Positions 23,453 to 32,557 of a DNA stretch of 64,000 nucleotides are shown here, in pieces. Positions within the stretch are counted from its first letter, which is position 1. Each line of letters opens with the position of its first letter. The DNA lies in the NCBI RefSeq assembly GCF_963855985.1, contig NC_087098.1:11862501-11926500 (forward strand), written 5' to 3'. The position numbers and the translations under genes were made by a program. Below the pieces are notes generated by a model. That model was not told where the DNA came from, did not search any database, and worked only from the letters and a program-made list of their open reading frames with translations. The DNA comes from Ostrinia nubilalis. Taxonomy: Eukaryota; Arthropoda; Insecta; Lepidoptera; Crambidae.

Positions 23453-23488
23453 ACAGTCGCAACGCGAACGCGCCGCGGAAAGGTCGTG
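23453..23488 (+). promoter_or_regulatory. Candidate Inr/MTE/DPE core promoter of the Toll gene
   Basis: The hexamer ACAGTC (23453-23458) matches the insect initiator TCAGTY at 5 of 6 positions. If its A at 23455 is +1, GGTCGTG starts exactly at +28 (23482-23488) and fits the downstream promoter element RGWCGTG. Positions +18 to +27 (23472-23481) match the motif ten element CSARCSSAAC at 7 of 10. No TATA box is seen about 30 bp upstream. The site sits in the most GC- and CpG-rich part of the region (23380-23480) and would give a 294-nt leader. The spacing agreement is what makes this credible; transcription was not measured. Confidence 0.5.
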
Positions 23489-23634
23489 CCACACCACGCC
23501 ACCTTCCGCCACACGCATCTATAACATTTATCACACAAACTATCATCATAACAAAAATAACAAACTTCGTGATCATCACAAAAATATCAACGCGATTTAT
23601 GGACTGACGACAACAAGGACCACAGTGCAGTGAA

Positions 23635-23715
23635 ATGCTATCTAGTTTTTCTTCAAAGTGTAACACGTACTTTGTTTCGGAAATGGTGATATCGACCCAC
23701 GGAGAGTGTTTATGA
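23635..23715 (+). promoter_or_regulatory. uORF 1 of Toll leader (26 codons)
   Basis: ATG at 23635 with G at -3, stop TGA at 23713-23715. It is in the same frame as the receptor but separated by that stop. Its stop overlaps the next ATG (ATGA at 23712-23715). No known peptide family is recognised. Confidence 0.55.
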
Positions 23716-23735
23716 GACATTTTGTAGTGAAATGA
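23712..23735 (+). promoter_or_regulatory. uORF 2 of Toll leader (7 codons)
   Basis: ATG at 23712 (T at -3, weak context) encodes MRHFVVK and stops at 23733-23735. Its stop overlaps the next ATG (ATGA at 23732-23735). Confidence 0.5.
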
Positions 23736-23746
23736 AAGATCTGTGA
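23732..23746 (+). promoter_or_regulatory. uORF 3 of Toll leader (4 codons)
   Basis: ATG at 23732 (G at -3) encodes MKDL and stops at 23744-23746, two bases before the receptor's ATG at 23749. It is in the third frame, so the chain touches all three frames before reaching the main ORF. Confidence 0.5.
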
Positions 23747-23748
23747 TA

Positions 23749-26700
23749 ATGTATGCCGTAACGACTGTTTTGTGTGCGCTGCTGCACATTAGCGCTGCGG
23801 TGCTTCCCTACGGCTCGGACAAGTGCGTCCGGGATAGGGACTCGGAGAGTGTTGTTTGCAAGACACGGACTCTTGACGGTGATGGTGACAGTATTTCTTC
23901 AGTGACCCCGGATACCACCCGCTTAACCATCGAGTGTAACCATTTACTACTCTTCGAAAGCTCGCTGCGGGCCCGCTACTTCGGCCGTGTTACGGGTCTA
24001 ACTGACCTCTCTATCACAAACTGCAAGCTTCTACATGTGCCAGACAACACGTTCCAGGATCTCGGCAGACTCAAAAGGCTGAAACTACGCTCAAAGAACT
24101 ACGAATGGATTCCGACGAAGAATTTGGAGTTATCTTTAAACGCCTTCAATGGATTACCCAAGTTGGAATCGCTGGATCTCGCCCAAAATAACATAAAATT
24201 TATTCCATCCGGCGTGTTTTGTCCTTTAGGAAATTTGACTACATTAAACTTGACAAATAACAGAATAAGGACAGTTGGACAACTTGGGTTTGGCCAGGGC
24301 TGTGGATTGAACGTTCGCAGTTTGGATTTGAGTAACAACGAGATCAAAACTCTGCCGGATACATCGGAAATACTCAAACTAGGAAGTTTGCGGTATTTAT
24401 ATTTGCAACATAACAATATCACAGACATATCAAACGATGTTTTTAATGGACTACTGATTCGGGTTCTAAACATATCACACAATAAACTAGAAATGCTGCC
24501 CGAAGGATTGTTTGCTAATGCACGAGAGTTGAGGGAGCTATATTTGAACGACAATTCGCTCTATGAATTAGGACCAGGCGTGTTCCACCGCTTAGAGGAA
24601 CTAATTGTCTTAGATTTATCAAGCAATCAACTGACAAGCAACCATATCGACGACGGCACGTTCAAAGGATTGATACGCTTGATTGTCCTAAACTTAGCTA
24701 ATAACGCCTTGACGAGAATCGGAGAGAAAACTTTCAAAGACTTATTCTTCCTACAAGTATTGAATTTGAAAAACAATTCTATTGGTTATATCGAAGACAA
24801 TGCCTTCTTGCCATTGTACAACTTACACACATTGAATTTGGCTGAAAACCGTTTACACACAATCGACCAGAACCTATTCAACGGATTATTTGTACTTAGC
24901 AAATTGACTCTCAATAACAATTTGCTTGTAAACATCGATCGAAAGGCCTTCAAGAATTGTTCCGATTTGAAAGAATTGGACTTAAGTTCTAATCAACTAA
25001 TGGACGTTCCCGAAGCTATCTGGGAGTTGTCTTTCTTGAAAACACTTGACTTAGGCGAGAATCAAATATCAAACTTCAGAAACGGCTCCTTCAAAAACCT
25101 CAACCAATTAACTGGCCTGAGATTGATTGACAATCAGATTGGAAATCTCAGCGTCGGAATGTTTTGGGACTTACCAAGCTTACAAGTACTCAACATCGCT
25201 AAGAATAAAATCCAATCAATAGAACGCGGTACTTTCAGCCGAAATACACAGCTGGAGGCAATACGGCTTGATGGAAACTACTTGTCGGATATCAACGGTG
25301 TCTTCTCTTCGCTGGCAAGTTTATTGTGGCTGAATCTATCGGAAAATCATCTAGTGTGGTTCGATTACGCGTTTGTGCCTAGTAATCTAAAGTGGTTGGA
25401 CATTCACGGCAACTACATCGAACACTTAGGAAACTATTACAAGTTACAAGACGAAATTCGCATAAAGACTCTAGACGTTAGTCATAATCATATAGTGGAA
25501 ATTTCACCTATCGCAATTCCTAATAGTGTAGAGTTATTATTCATAAATAATAACTTTTTGAACAATATCCATGTGAACACGTTTTTCGATAAGAAAAATC
25601 TTACGCGAGTGGACATGTACGCGAACGAAATAGTGCGTTTAGATTTGAATAGTTTGCGTTTGTCAACAGTGCCCCAAAATAAAAGTTTACCTGAGTTCTA
25701 TATCGGGGGCAATCCGTTCCAGTGCGACTGCTCTATGGAATGGCTGCCGATCATAAACAATATGACTGCTATGCGGCAGTACCCGCGTGTGATGGATCTG
25801 GAGAATGTTTTGTGTAAAATGACCAACACTCGCAGTGGAACTCATGTGCCCTTAACTAATCTTAAGACTACAGACTTTCTTTGTAAGTATGAGACTCATT
25901 GTTTTGCCATCTGTCACTGCTGTGATTACGATGCGTGTGATTGTGAAATGACTTGCCCTCAAAATTGTACCTGTTATCATGATCCCCTGTGGAATACTAA
26001 TGTTGTAGACTGTTCTGGACAATCCTCAACGGAAATACCCCAGAAAATTCCAATGGACGCTACCGAAGTATTTTTAGATGGGAATGATATTAGAGAATTA
26101 CAAAATCATGTATTTATTGGTAGACAAAAAATGAGATCTTTGTATGTAAATAATAGTAATGTAGATAGTATTCAAAATATGTCTTTCGCGGGACTAAACG
26201 CTTTACAAATTCTTCATCTCGGTAATAATAAGTTAAAAGAGCTGAAAGGTTTTGAATTTCATCAATTAACTAACTTGAAAGAACTGTTTTTGCAAAATAA
26301 TCTTATCAGTCATATCGCTAACATATCATTCCTTTCATTAAAATCTTTAGAAATATTACGCCTCGATGGGAACAGATTAGTCGATTTTGGTGTTTGGACT
26401 TTTAATAACAACCCCAGTTTAAAAGCTCTGTCTCTTGGCAACAATTTGTGGTCGTGTAAATGTCGCTACCTGCAGGAATTAACTGCGTACCTGGCAGAGA
26501 GTGCGCAAAAAATCATTGACATTACTGACGTATGGTGTTGGAACGGAGACGCGAAGCCGCCGCAGAAAAAAGAACTCAATTTGAACGGCACAGCCTGCAG
26601 CGATTATTATGCCGATAATTCAGTGATCGGAAACATGCTGGTGTCCAACTATGTTCCCATGATGGTGTCGACTCTCACCGGGTTTATGTTAATTTTATTG

Positions 26701-27615
26701 GCTCTTGTAGTACTGTTTCTTTTTAGAGATACACTCAGAGTATGGCTTTACACGAACTGCGGTATTCGAGTATTCTCATTCGCTGGAGATTTTGAAGACA
26801 GCGAAAAGTTGTACGATGCTTACGTGTGTTATAGTCCGAAAGATGAAGAATTTGTAATTCAGTCTCTAGCGCCCAAATTGGAAGGTGGGAACCCCTCGTA
26901 CCATCTTTGTCTACATTACAGAGACATTCCACATCACGGGGCCCAATATATGCAATGTGCGCCACCAGTGATAGAAGCGGCGGAAGCGTCGAAACGTATA
27001 ATAATAATCCTTACGAGAAATTTCATGCAAACAGAGTGGGCCCGATATGAATTCCGTCAAGGGTTGCACGACGCGCTCAAAGGGTGCATTCACAAACTAA
27101 TCCTAATAGAGGAGTGCACGGTCGTGCCAGATGCAATGTGCGACCCTGATCTGCGACCTTATTTAAAAACAGGGTACCGGCTCAGATGGGATCAGAAAAA
27201 ATTTTGGGAGAATCTTAGGTACGCGATGCCCAATTCGAGCGGGCATAAAGAGCGAAGTCATAATTATAGGAAGAGTATAAACACTTATACGTTAGACTCA
27301 TCAGTGCCTAATGGGGGGAATCGTACTTTGCAGTATCCTGATAAGTCGCCAGTATTGGGTGGGCAGGGGGCGAGCGCTCCTCCTGAGTATAACAGAGAGG
27401 TGCGTCAGTCGCCTTCTGCTATTAGGCAGACGCAGGGGGTCGTGTACGGTCCTGATGGCAGGCCTATCTCAGATCATATTTATTCGTCAATAGATTCTGA
27501 TTACTCTTCTTTAGAGCACGGCATGGCCCCCGGCCGGCGGCGCGACATGCGCCAATGGCCGCCGCCACCGCCTCTGGTAGACACTGGCAATACCGTGCAA
27601 GGTTACCTAGTCTAA
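23749..27615 (+). CDS. 18w/Toll-7: Toll-family receptor, long single-exon type (18w/Toll-7-like)
   Basis: Single-pass plasma-membrane receptor of 1288 residues. I start at ATG 23749 (A at -3); the open frame reaches only a GTG at 23743, which is unlikely in an animal. Seen: signal peptide (about residues 1-18); N-terminal cysteine segment; about twenty leucine-rich repeats to residue ~650; LRR C-cap with CDCSMEW at 659-665; cysteine cluster through residue 742 that includes the LRR N-cap CPQNCTCYHD; a second LRR block (770-900); second C-cap (CKC at 903-905 to C950); transmembrane helix (969-992); TIR domain (about 1020-1161) with box 1 YDAYVCYS (1022-1029), box 2 RDIP (1058-1061) and FW at 1152-1153; then a 127-residue tail with IYSSIDSDYSSLE (1244-1256) and C-terminal GYLV, a possible PDZ-binding end. 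Two LRR blocks and no introns fit the long Toll clade (18w, Toll-6, Toll-7, Tollo), which acts in epithelial cell recognition and intercalation in flies, with immune roles for some. The AEASKRIIIILTRNFMQTEW stretch suggests 18w/Toll-7 rather than Toll-6/Tollo, but the paralogue is not certain. The frame has no stop or frameshift. Confidence 0.95.
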   Translation: MYAVTTVLCALLHISAAVLPYGSDKCVRDRDSESVVCKTRTLDGDGDSISSVTPDTTRLTIECNHLLLFESSLRARYFGRVTGLTDLSITNCKLLHVPDNTFQDLGRLKRLKLRSKNYEWIPTKNLELSLNAFNGLPKLESLDLAQNNIKFIPSGVFCPLGNLTTLNLTNNRIRTVGQLGFGQGCGLNVRSLDLSNNEIKTLPDTSEILKLGSLRYLYLQHNNITDISNDVFNGLLIRVLNISHNKLEMLPEGLFANARELRELYLNDNSLYELGPGVFHRLEELIVLDLSSNQLTSNHIDDGTFKGLIRLIVLNLANNALTRIGEKTFKDLFFLQVLNLKNNSIGYIEDNAFLPLYNLHTLNLAENRLHTIDQNLFNGLFVLSKLTLNNNLLVNIDRKAFKNCSDLKELDLSSNQLMDVPEAIWELSFLKTLDLGENQISNFRNGSFKNLNQLTGLRLIDNQIGNLSVGMFWDLPSLQVLNIAKNKIQSIERGTFSRNTQLEAIRLDGNYLSDINGVFSSLASLLWLNLSENHLVWFDYAFVPSNLKWLDIHGNYIEHLGNYYKLQDEIRIKTLDVSHNHIVEISPIAIPNSVELLFINNNFLNNIHVNTFFDKKNLTRVDMYANEIVRLDLNSLRLSTVPQNKSLPEFYIGGNPFQCDCSMEWLPIINNMTAMRQYPRVMDLENVLCKMTNTRSGTHVPLTNLKTTDFLCKYETHCFAICHCCDYDACDCEMTCPQNCTCYHDPLWNTNVVDCSGQSSTEIPQKIPMDATEVFLDGNDIRELQNHVFIGRQKMRSLYVNNSNVDSIQNMSFAGLNALQILHLGNNKLKELKGFEFHQLTNLKELFLQNNLISHIANISFLSLKSLEILRLDGNRLVDFGVWTFNNNPSLKALSLGNNLWSCKCRYLQELTAYLAESAQKIIDITDVWCWNGDAKPPQKKELNLNGTACSDYYADNSVIGNMLVSNYVPMMVSTLTGFMLILLALVVLFLFRDTLRVWLYTNCGIRVFSFAGDFEDSEKLYDAYVCYSPKDEEFVIQSLAPKLEGGNPSYHLCLHYRDIPHHGAQYMQCAPPVIEAAEASKRIIIILTRNFMQTEWARYEFRQGLHDALKGCIHKLILIEECTVVPDAMCDPDLRPYLKTGYRLRWDQKKFWENLRYAMPNSSGHKERSHNYRKSINTYTLDSSVPNGGNRTLQYPDKSPVLGGQGASAPPEYNREVRQSPSAIRQTQGVVYGPDGRPISDHIYSSIDSDYSSLEHGMAPGRRRDMRQWPPPPPLVDTGNTVQGYLV

Positions 27616-27767
27616 AGGGCGAAGCGTGCCCACCTTCCAGTCATTGTATATAATAGATCTAAACCAATAGTCCGCTGTATATATTGTAATTATTAGCTAG
27701 TAAGTGCTATACCAAATCTATGTAATTAAACTATTATTGCCTGTTCGTTATCCTGTGTATAGATTGT

Positions 27768-27773
27768 AATAAA
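27768..27773 (+). terminator. Proximal poly(A) signal AATAAA
   Basis: AATAAA 153 bases after the Toll stop codon. It would give a short 3' untranslated region. A second signal follows at 27873. Confidence 0.5.
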
Positions 27774-27872
27774 ATTTTAAAGACTGCTGTAGTATATGAG
27801 TATTGTAAATAGCAAAAACAAGTGATGATAGTATATTGATAATAGTGATAATGCGTTATTTATACAGATAAA

Positions 27873-27878
27873 AATAAA
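27873..27878 (+). terminator. Distal poly(A) signal AATAAA
   Basis: AATAAA followed within 30 bases by 'gtgatgaagattta', which provides a GT-containing downstream region. It is a reasonable main cleavage site, giving a 3' untranslated region of about 280 bases. Confidence 0.5.
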
Positions 27879-27899
27879 GTGATGAAGATTTATAAACTT

Positions 27900-28702
27900 G
27901 AATATCATTTATGAACCCTTTAATTCCATCAGATTTAAATGAACATGACACATTTACAATTAGAATAATAATAAAGCTTATTAGCACAATACATTTTATT
28001 TCCAATGCAAAATTATAATACAGTAAACTCACATTTCATTACTCAATTTGTAATATCAATAATTGCCAAATTTTAATCTCAATGTAAAGGCTTATCATTT
28101 TAAAATATAAAATAGGCATTTAAAATATTACACAGCAATTCCATTTTGTCACTATTGGGAATAACTATTTATTTTCTACTAAAATCAAAGCAAAAACTCG
28201 CTAACAATAGATTAATAACTATAGCAGAGACAATAGGTTCAAATACAATAAAATAAAAGGAAGCTTTAGTGACAAAACGAAAGCATTGTGAAAGTTTGTT
28301 GGCACAGTAAAATATTTTGCCTTCGCCTTGGTTTGGATAAGATGTAACTGTCAAAATATTTCTCTACCTGATATTTTGGTAACACTAGGACCAATGTTCT
28401 TTGACAAACTTTCTGGTTTGAAGCTACATAGAATAGATGAGTCTTGACAATTTTAGTTAATTATATAATGTTTTGTTATCTTAGTGATAGTGATTTCATA
28501 GAACAGTTCATTTAAGTGCACTGATTAGGTAGGTATAACAATACACAATATACATACACACACTTAATCAAATACAATTTTGGACAACCAAAGTGGCTGT
28601 ACTTTGTTAATGTTTCATCATTTAGAGAGAATGCCACATACCTACTTGAATATTGTTTAAGTATATAATAGTGTTGTACAATTGCAGATTTACATAATTA
28701 AT
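27900..28702. other. Intergenic, no gene seen
   Basis: AT-rich downstream flank of the Toll gene. Only short chance frames; no repeat recognised. Confidence 0.6.
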
Positions 28703-28705
28703 TGA

Positions 28706-28817
28706 GGCTCAGTTGCACCATCTTACTTTAACTTTGACAAGCATAAATAATCTGTTAAACTCCAAACAAAAAGCACCAGTTATTGTTACGGTTAAAATAA
28801 GGTTGTTCAACTCAGGC
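28706..28817 (+). mobile_element. Family A MITE, copy 5
   Basis: It opens GGCTCAGTTGCACCATCTTA and ends 'aaggttgttcaactcaggc', with TAA on the right. The interior is 'actccaaacaaaaagcacc' and 'gttattgttacggtt'. One arm is altered relative to the intact copy at 48489. Confidence 0.8.
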
Positions 28818-29130
28818 TAAGTATACAAATTGCTAAATTCTAATACATAATAATGTATCTTCATCAATGATGTTGTGATTCATAATAAAATAATTTATAT
28901 TCATAAAATGTGTAACAATGAAAGGTGACCATCTGGCCTTGTGGTTTACCGGACCAATACAAAACACACGGTAGCAGATTCTACTCCGGGACAGCTGTTT
29001 AAGCCATGAGTAGGTAGGTACAATCATAGTTATTTTCAATCATTAAATATTTATATGTCATTTCTATTATCGACTTGACTAACTTACTAATTATAGATAT
29101 TACTATTAACCCTTAAAAAGAGGCTAATTG

Positions 29131-29264
29131 GTGACTGAGCTTCTTGCGCTGCTTTTTTCCAGTACTGTGGCCCACTTATTGTTCAGAAGTAGTGGTAGGG
29201 TTAAATTAATACTAAGACTTGTAAAAGCGTCTTTAAAAGCCAATTTGCAGAAAATAAATTACAT
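29131..29264 (+). repeat. LINE 3'-end repeat, 'GTGACTGAG' family
   Basis: GTGACTGAGCTTCTTGCGCT followed by 'gtagtggtagggtta' and 'acttgtaaaagcg', co-linear with the copy at 14364. It ends near 'gaaaataaatta'. Confidence 0.6.
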
Positions 29265-29324
29265 AATTTATGACTATTATTGCAAGTATCTTTAAGTAGG
29301 CTCTATATACATAACATGTTTGAT

Positions 29325-29518
29325 ACTAGCAGCCGCCCACGACTTCGTACGCGTGGATCCCGTTTTACCCCCTTGGGTTGAATTTTGCAAAATCACATCT
29401 TAGTGAGCACCTACGTTCTAAAAAGAACCCCCATGCAAAATTTGAGACTCCTAGCACATGTAGTTTCTGAGATTTTGTGACGAGTGAGTCAGTCAATCAG
29501 TGACTTTTATAGATTAGA
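29325..29518 (+). repeat. CTAGC-type short interspersed element, near full length
   Basis: CTAGCAGCCGCCCACGACTT, then 'gtacgcgtggatcccg', 'ttacccccttgggttg', a middle variable region, 'agtgagtcagtcaatcag' type repeats and a 'tttatagatta' end. Same block order as at 3335. Confidence 0.75.
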
Positions 29519-29620
29519 TAGATTTTATTTATTTATTTTATTTATTTATACTTTTGCACAAATAAACTGTACAGTGGCGGAATTAATGCCAGGTGGCATT
29601 CTCTGCCAGTCAACCACAGA
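29519..29620 (+). repeat. ATTT-rich tract plus LINE-like 3' remnant
   Basis: ATTTATTTA-type simple sequence (29520-29548) leads into 'tttgcacaaataaactgtac' and 'gcggaattaatgccaggtgg', which I recognise as part of a common lepidopteran LINE 3' region. No coding. Confidence 0.5.
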
Positions 29621-29957
29621 ATTATTTACTCATGGGAGCTTGTAAAACTACGCGTGCTTAAAAAACTTTTGACTTCATAGCTATTCACATTATGTAAGTA
29701 TAACGTGCTTATCTACGTAAACAAGGCGGTCAATAGTTTAGTATAATCGGATGTTCCTTGGCGCCGCGCCAAAGGCTGAATCTTCCTGCTTTGGAGGAAG
29801 TCGCCGAGGACTCCCATTATTAGGTCTGATTCATATGAATGCGCTTCTAGAGAGCTTACAGAAGGTATAATAATGGTACAACATTAAGATGTGTATAATC
29901 TAGAGCATTCCCTCGAACATTTCTATGTACTGTAACGTTCTTACGAATGGTATACGG

Positions 29958-30212
29958 CAGTGTTTTTCAATCTGTGGGTCGCAAGAGGTCGTAAAAACTA
30001 CCTCAGTAAAAAAAAAAACAATAAAATTATAAAGACAGATTTATCCGAAATCTAATCATGCAAATGCATAATGTTGTATGGATTGAAGTATTCGGTCCCT
30101 ACAAACATCTTTGTAACATTATAAAATGCATGGAAAAAAAAGCGAATGGTCGCCAAATTTTATATTTTTTCATACTAGGGGGGTCGTGTTATGAAAAATG
30201 TTGAAAACACTG
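29958..30212. mobile_element. hAT-type MITE with perfect 8-bp target duplication
   Basis: The left end CAGTGTTTTTCAATCTGTGG and the right end '...gttgaaaacactg' form imperfect inverted ends starting CAGTG. GTATACGG occurs directly on both sides (29950-29957 and 30213-30220), a perfect 8-bp duplication as expected for hAT. Inside, 'ggggggtcgtg' on the right mirrors 'gggtcgcaagaggtcg' on the left. 255 bp, no transposase frame. Confidence 0.9.
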
Positions 30213-30331
30213 GTATACGGGTAAAATGTTTGGTTCGTTAAAGGGTAATACACTAGAACATAATATATCATAGAGCGGCTCGTTGTTCTGTTACAGGTAA
30301 ATGCTCTAGTCTATACTCATCTTTAGAGTGT

Positions 30332-30409
30332 ACGTTTTTGTTGCAAACTCGCTCTTATTACGACTGTATAAGATGCCAGTGTTTAGCTTGATGTGCTGTC
30401 GCCCGTACC
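30332..30409 (+). repeat. Repeat X, best copy
   Basis: 'tttttgttgcaaactcgctc', 'ttattacgactgtataagat', 'gccagtgtttagcttgatgt' and 'gctgtcgcccgtacc' in that order. This copy best shows the family's layout. Confidence 0.65.
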
Positions 30410-32552
30410 TTGTATTTATAAAGTAAAATGAGGTTAAGTGGTTGAAATAAGAGGGAAATTGCGAAAATTATATCATTCGATGTAGAGCACATCAAACTCT
30501 ACATTCAGTTAAAAAAATAGGTACGAAGTCGAGCTTACTGTCAAAATTCATAGTAACTATTTAACGTTTATTAATCAAAATAATGTCAAAAGTAAATAAA
30601 TCTTAAGCTACCTCCTTAGTAGTAAAATTAAGGCATTGGCAGATGAAAAAAAAATGACAGATTTAGTTATATTAGTAAAATTTTATAAATAGTTTGTTTA
30701 GTGGACTGAAGGTATTATGAATAGGTATTGTATTACACATTACATCATACGTCTTTTCTTATACAAAGATTTTGTATGTGTTAAGTATGACTTTTAATAA
30801 CGTCATGTTTTTAGTAATCGACGCGAATACGTTTGTACGATTGCGTGCTTGTTCATATAAATTGATCTTCAACGTGCATTTGTTGCTATTTATCTCCTTG
30901 CTCAAAGAATAGTAGATAAAAATACCTTTTGCCAACCAAAACAATTGCTAAACCGAACGGTTTTTTCTATAGACTCCACCGGATACCGCATCCGTCCACG
31001 CACGTGATTCGGGTAGCCCGTAAGGCGGCTTAGTACACTCACTCCTGGGCCTGCATACTTAATACACTATTAGCTCATACAGCCTGCGCACGGACTAACA
31101 ATGGACGTTATAATAACGATTTATGTCTGCGCCGTTCAGACATAGCCTGAGTAAAAGAGACAGTTTATTGAATCATAGATCACGTGGTTCAATTTGCAAA
31201 TGGCTGCCTATTTAATGTACCGTGAGATATGTTCAGGTGACAGTAAAGGATTAGTGATAGAGCTCGCTAGTGTTTGCAGAATAACTTACCAAAAATATTT
31301 TATAATAGGTAGAATTGTATTTTTTATAAAAGAAGGAGTAAATTAAATCAGTATGCGATCATCACCTCATTGATACTTACTTTGGGAGTGACCAATGCGT
31401 TTACTCCTTACCGTAAAATAACAGCACGCTGCACGCTGTTTTCTTAATCCCTGTATTCTTTAGAAAACATCGGTAGATCATTTTACAATAGAGTACAAAA
31501 AAGCCTTTGAATTTTTATTTTATTTTTTCATATTTAGTTTACTTTATTAGTATATTATTATTCCTTTATTTATATTTTTGTCTTAATTTCAAATATTTTT
31601 TTACAATGTAAATTACAAAAAAAATATAGTATAAACCAACACATAAATTAAACAATTGCTAAGTTATAAGTAGATGAACTTGCTGTTCTATTCTAGCGTT
31701 GAACTTGTCTAGCGAAAGCTCGCCGCGTGTAAGTAATCTTTTCTTGTGCGTTACGCGGCCCGCTCGTGTAGCATTGTTCAGCACATGTCAGATTGCTCTA
31801 ATTGTATTCTATTGGAGTTTAAGTGGTTGCATTTGTGGTTATATTTAACTTGTAGTCTTATAAAGGTGCTCTGAAATGAAACTGCAGGTACCTGTAGGTA
31901 GTTGATTAATTTGTATTTATTATTTATTATAATTTGAAAACGCTTAGGACTCTTATTAAAGAAAATACATATAATTATGTTAGTTAGATCACACAGTTAT
32001 CAATAAGTCGGAAATGCACCGTTTAGGCAATTTTGTGGCAAGAAAGAAAGTTAATGTTGGCATTCTTTTTTGTTTTAATAAGTGTTTTTTTAAATAATCC
32101 ACTTGAAATGGTACCATGAATAACACATTGCTATTAAATTAAATGAAAATGTTGCCAATTCGTTTTGTTATTAGACAATTTTTTTTCTTTTCAGAAAACT
32201 CATTAAAAATTCAAAAATTAAAACATCGTCCTCACGCTTAATGGACTTTAAAAACTACTTTTATAAAATCGCTTTTAAAATGCAACCCTGTCGCTTTCCA
32301 TTACCGGGGTGTGTTGTTAAGCCAATCCTGTGATGTAACTTTGTTAAAAACTTCAAGTTCACATTAAAACTGGCAGCTTTGAAATTACTTTTCGCGTTAT
32401 AAATGCGTCACATACAGATTGATGAAACAAAAAAATGTTTAGACCTAAGAATATTGACGTGTTTTTAAAACAAACGCCAATCAAGTTCCAATTTCAAAAC
32501 AGTATTTTTTATTTGCTTTTTTATGTTTCTTGCCAGCAAAACGGTATCATTA
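30410..32552. other. Intergenic, no gene seen
   Basis: AT-rich, apart from a short GC-richer patch at about 30970-31100 and another at about 31690-31770. Neither resembles a known repeat or exon. Confidence 0.55.
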
Positions 32553-32557
32553 CAACG

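Larger units (their letters stand above)
23455..23748 (+). other. Predicted 5' leader of the Toll gene, with uORFs
   Basis: If transcription starts at 23455, the leader holds four upstream ATGs: 23599 (two-codon ORF, stop 23605-23607), 23635 (26 codons), 23712 (7 codons) and 23732 (4 codons). The last three are chained by overlapping stop/start signals. A 119-codon open frame across this region uses no ATG near its start and ends at the two-codon uORF, so I do not regard it as a gene. Confidence 0.5.

Noticed and set aside
23248..23607. 119-codon frame over the Toll leader
   Set aside because: It does not begin with ATG, has no domain, crosses the predicted promoter, and ends at a two-codon uORF.
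23743..23748. Toll start two codons upstream of the ATG
   Set aside because: The codon at 23743 is GTG; the first in-frame ATG after the TGA at 23713 is 23749.
26735..27093. Antisense frames within the Toll TIR region
   Set aside because: Shadows of the receptor's coding strand.
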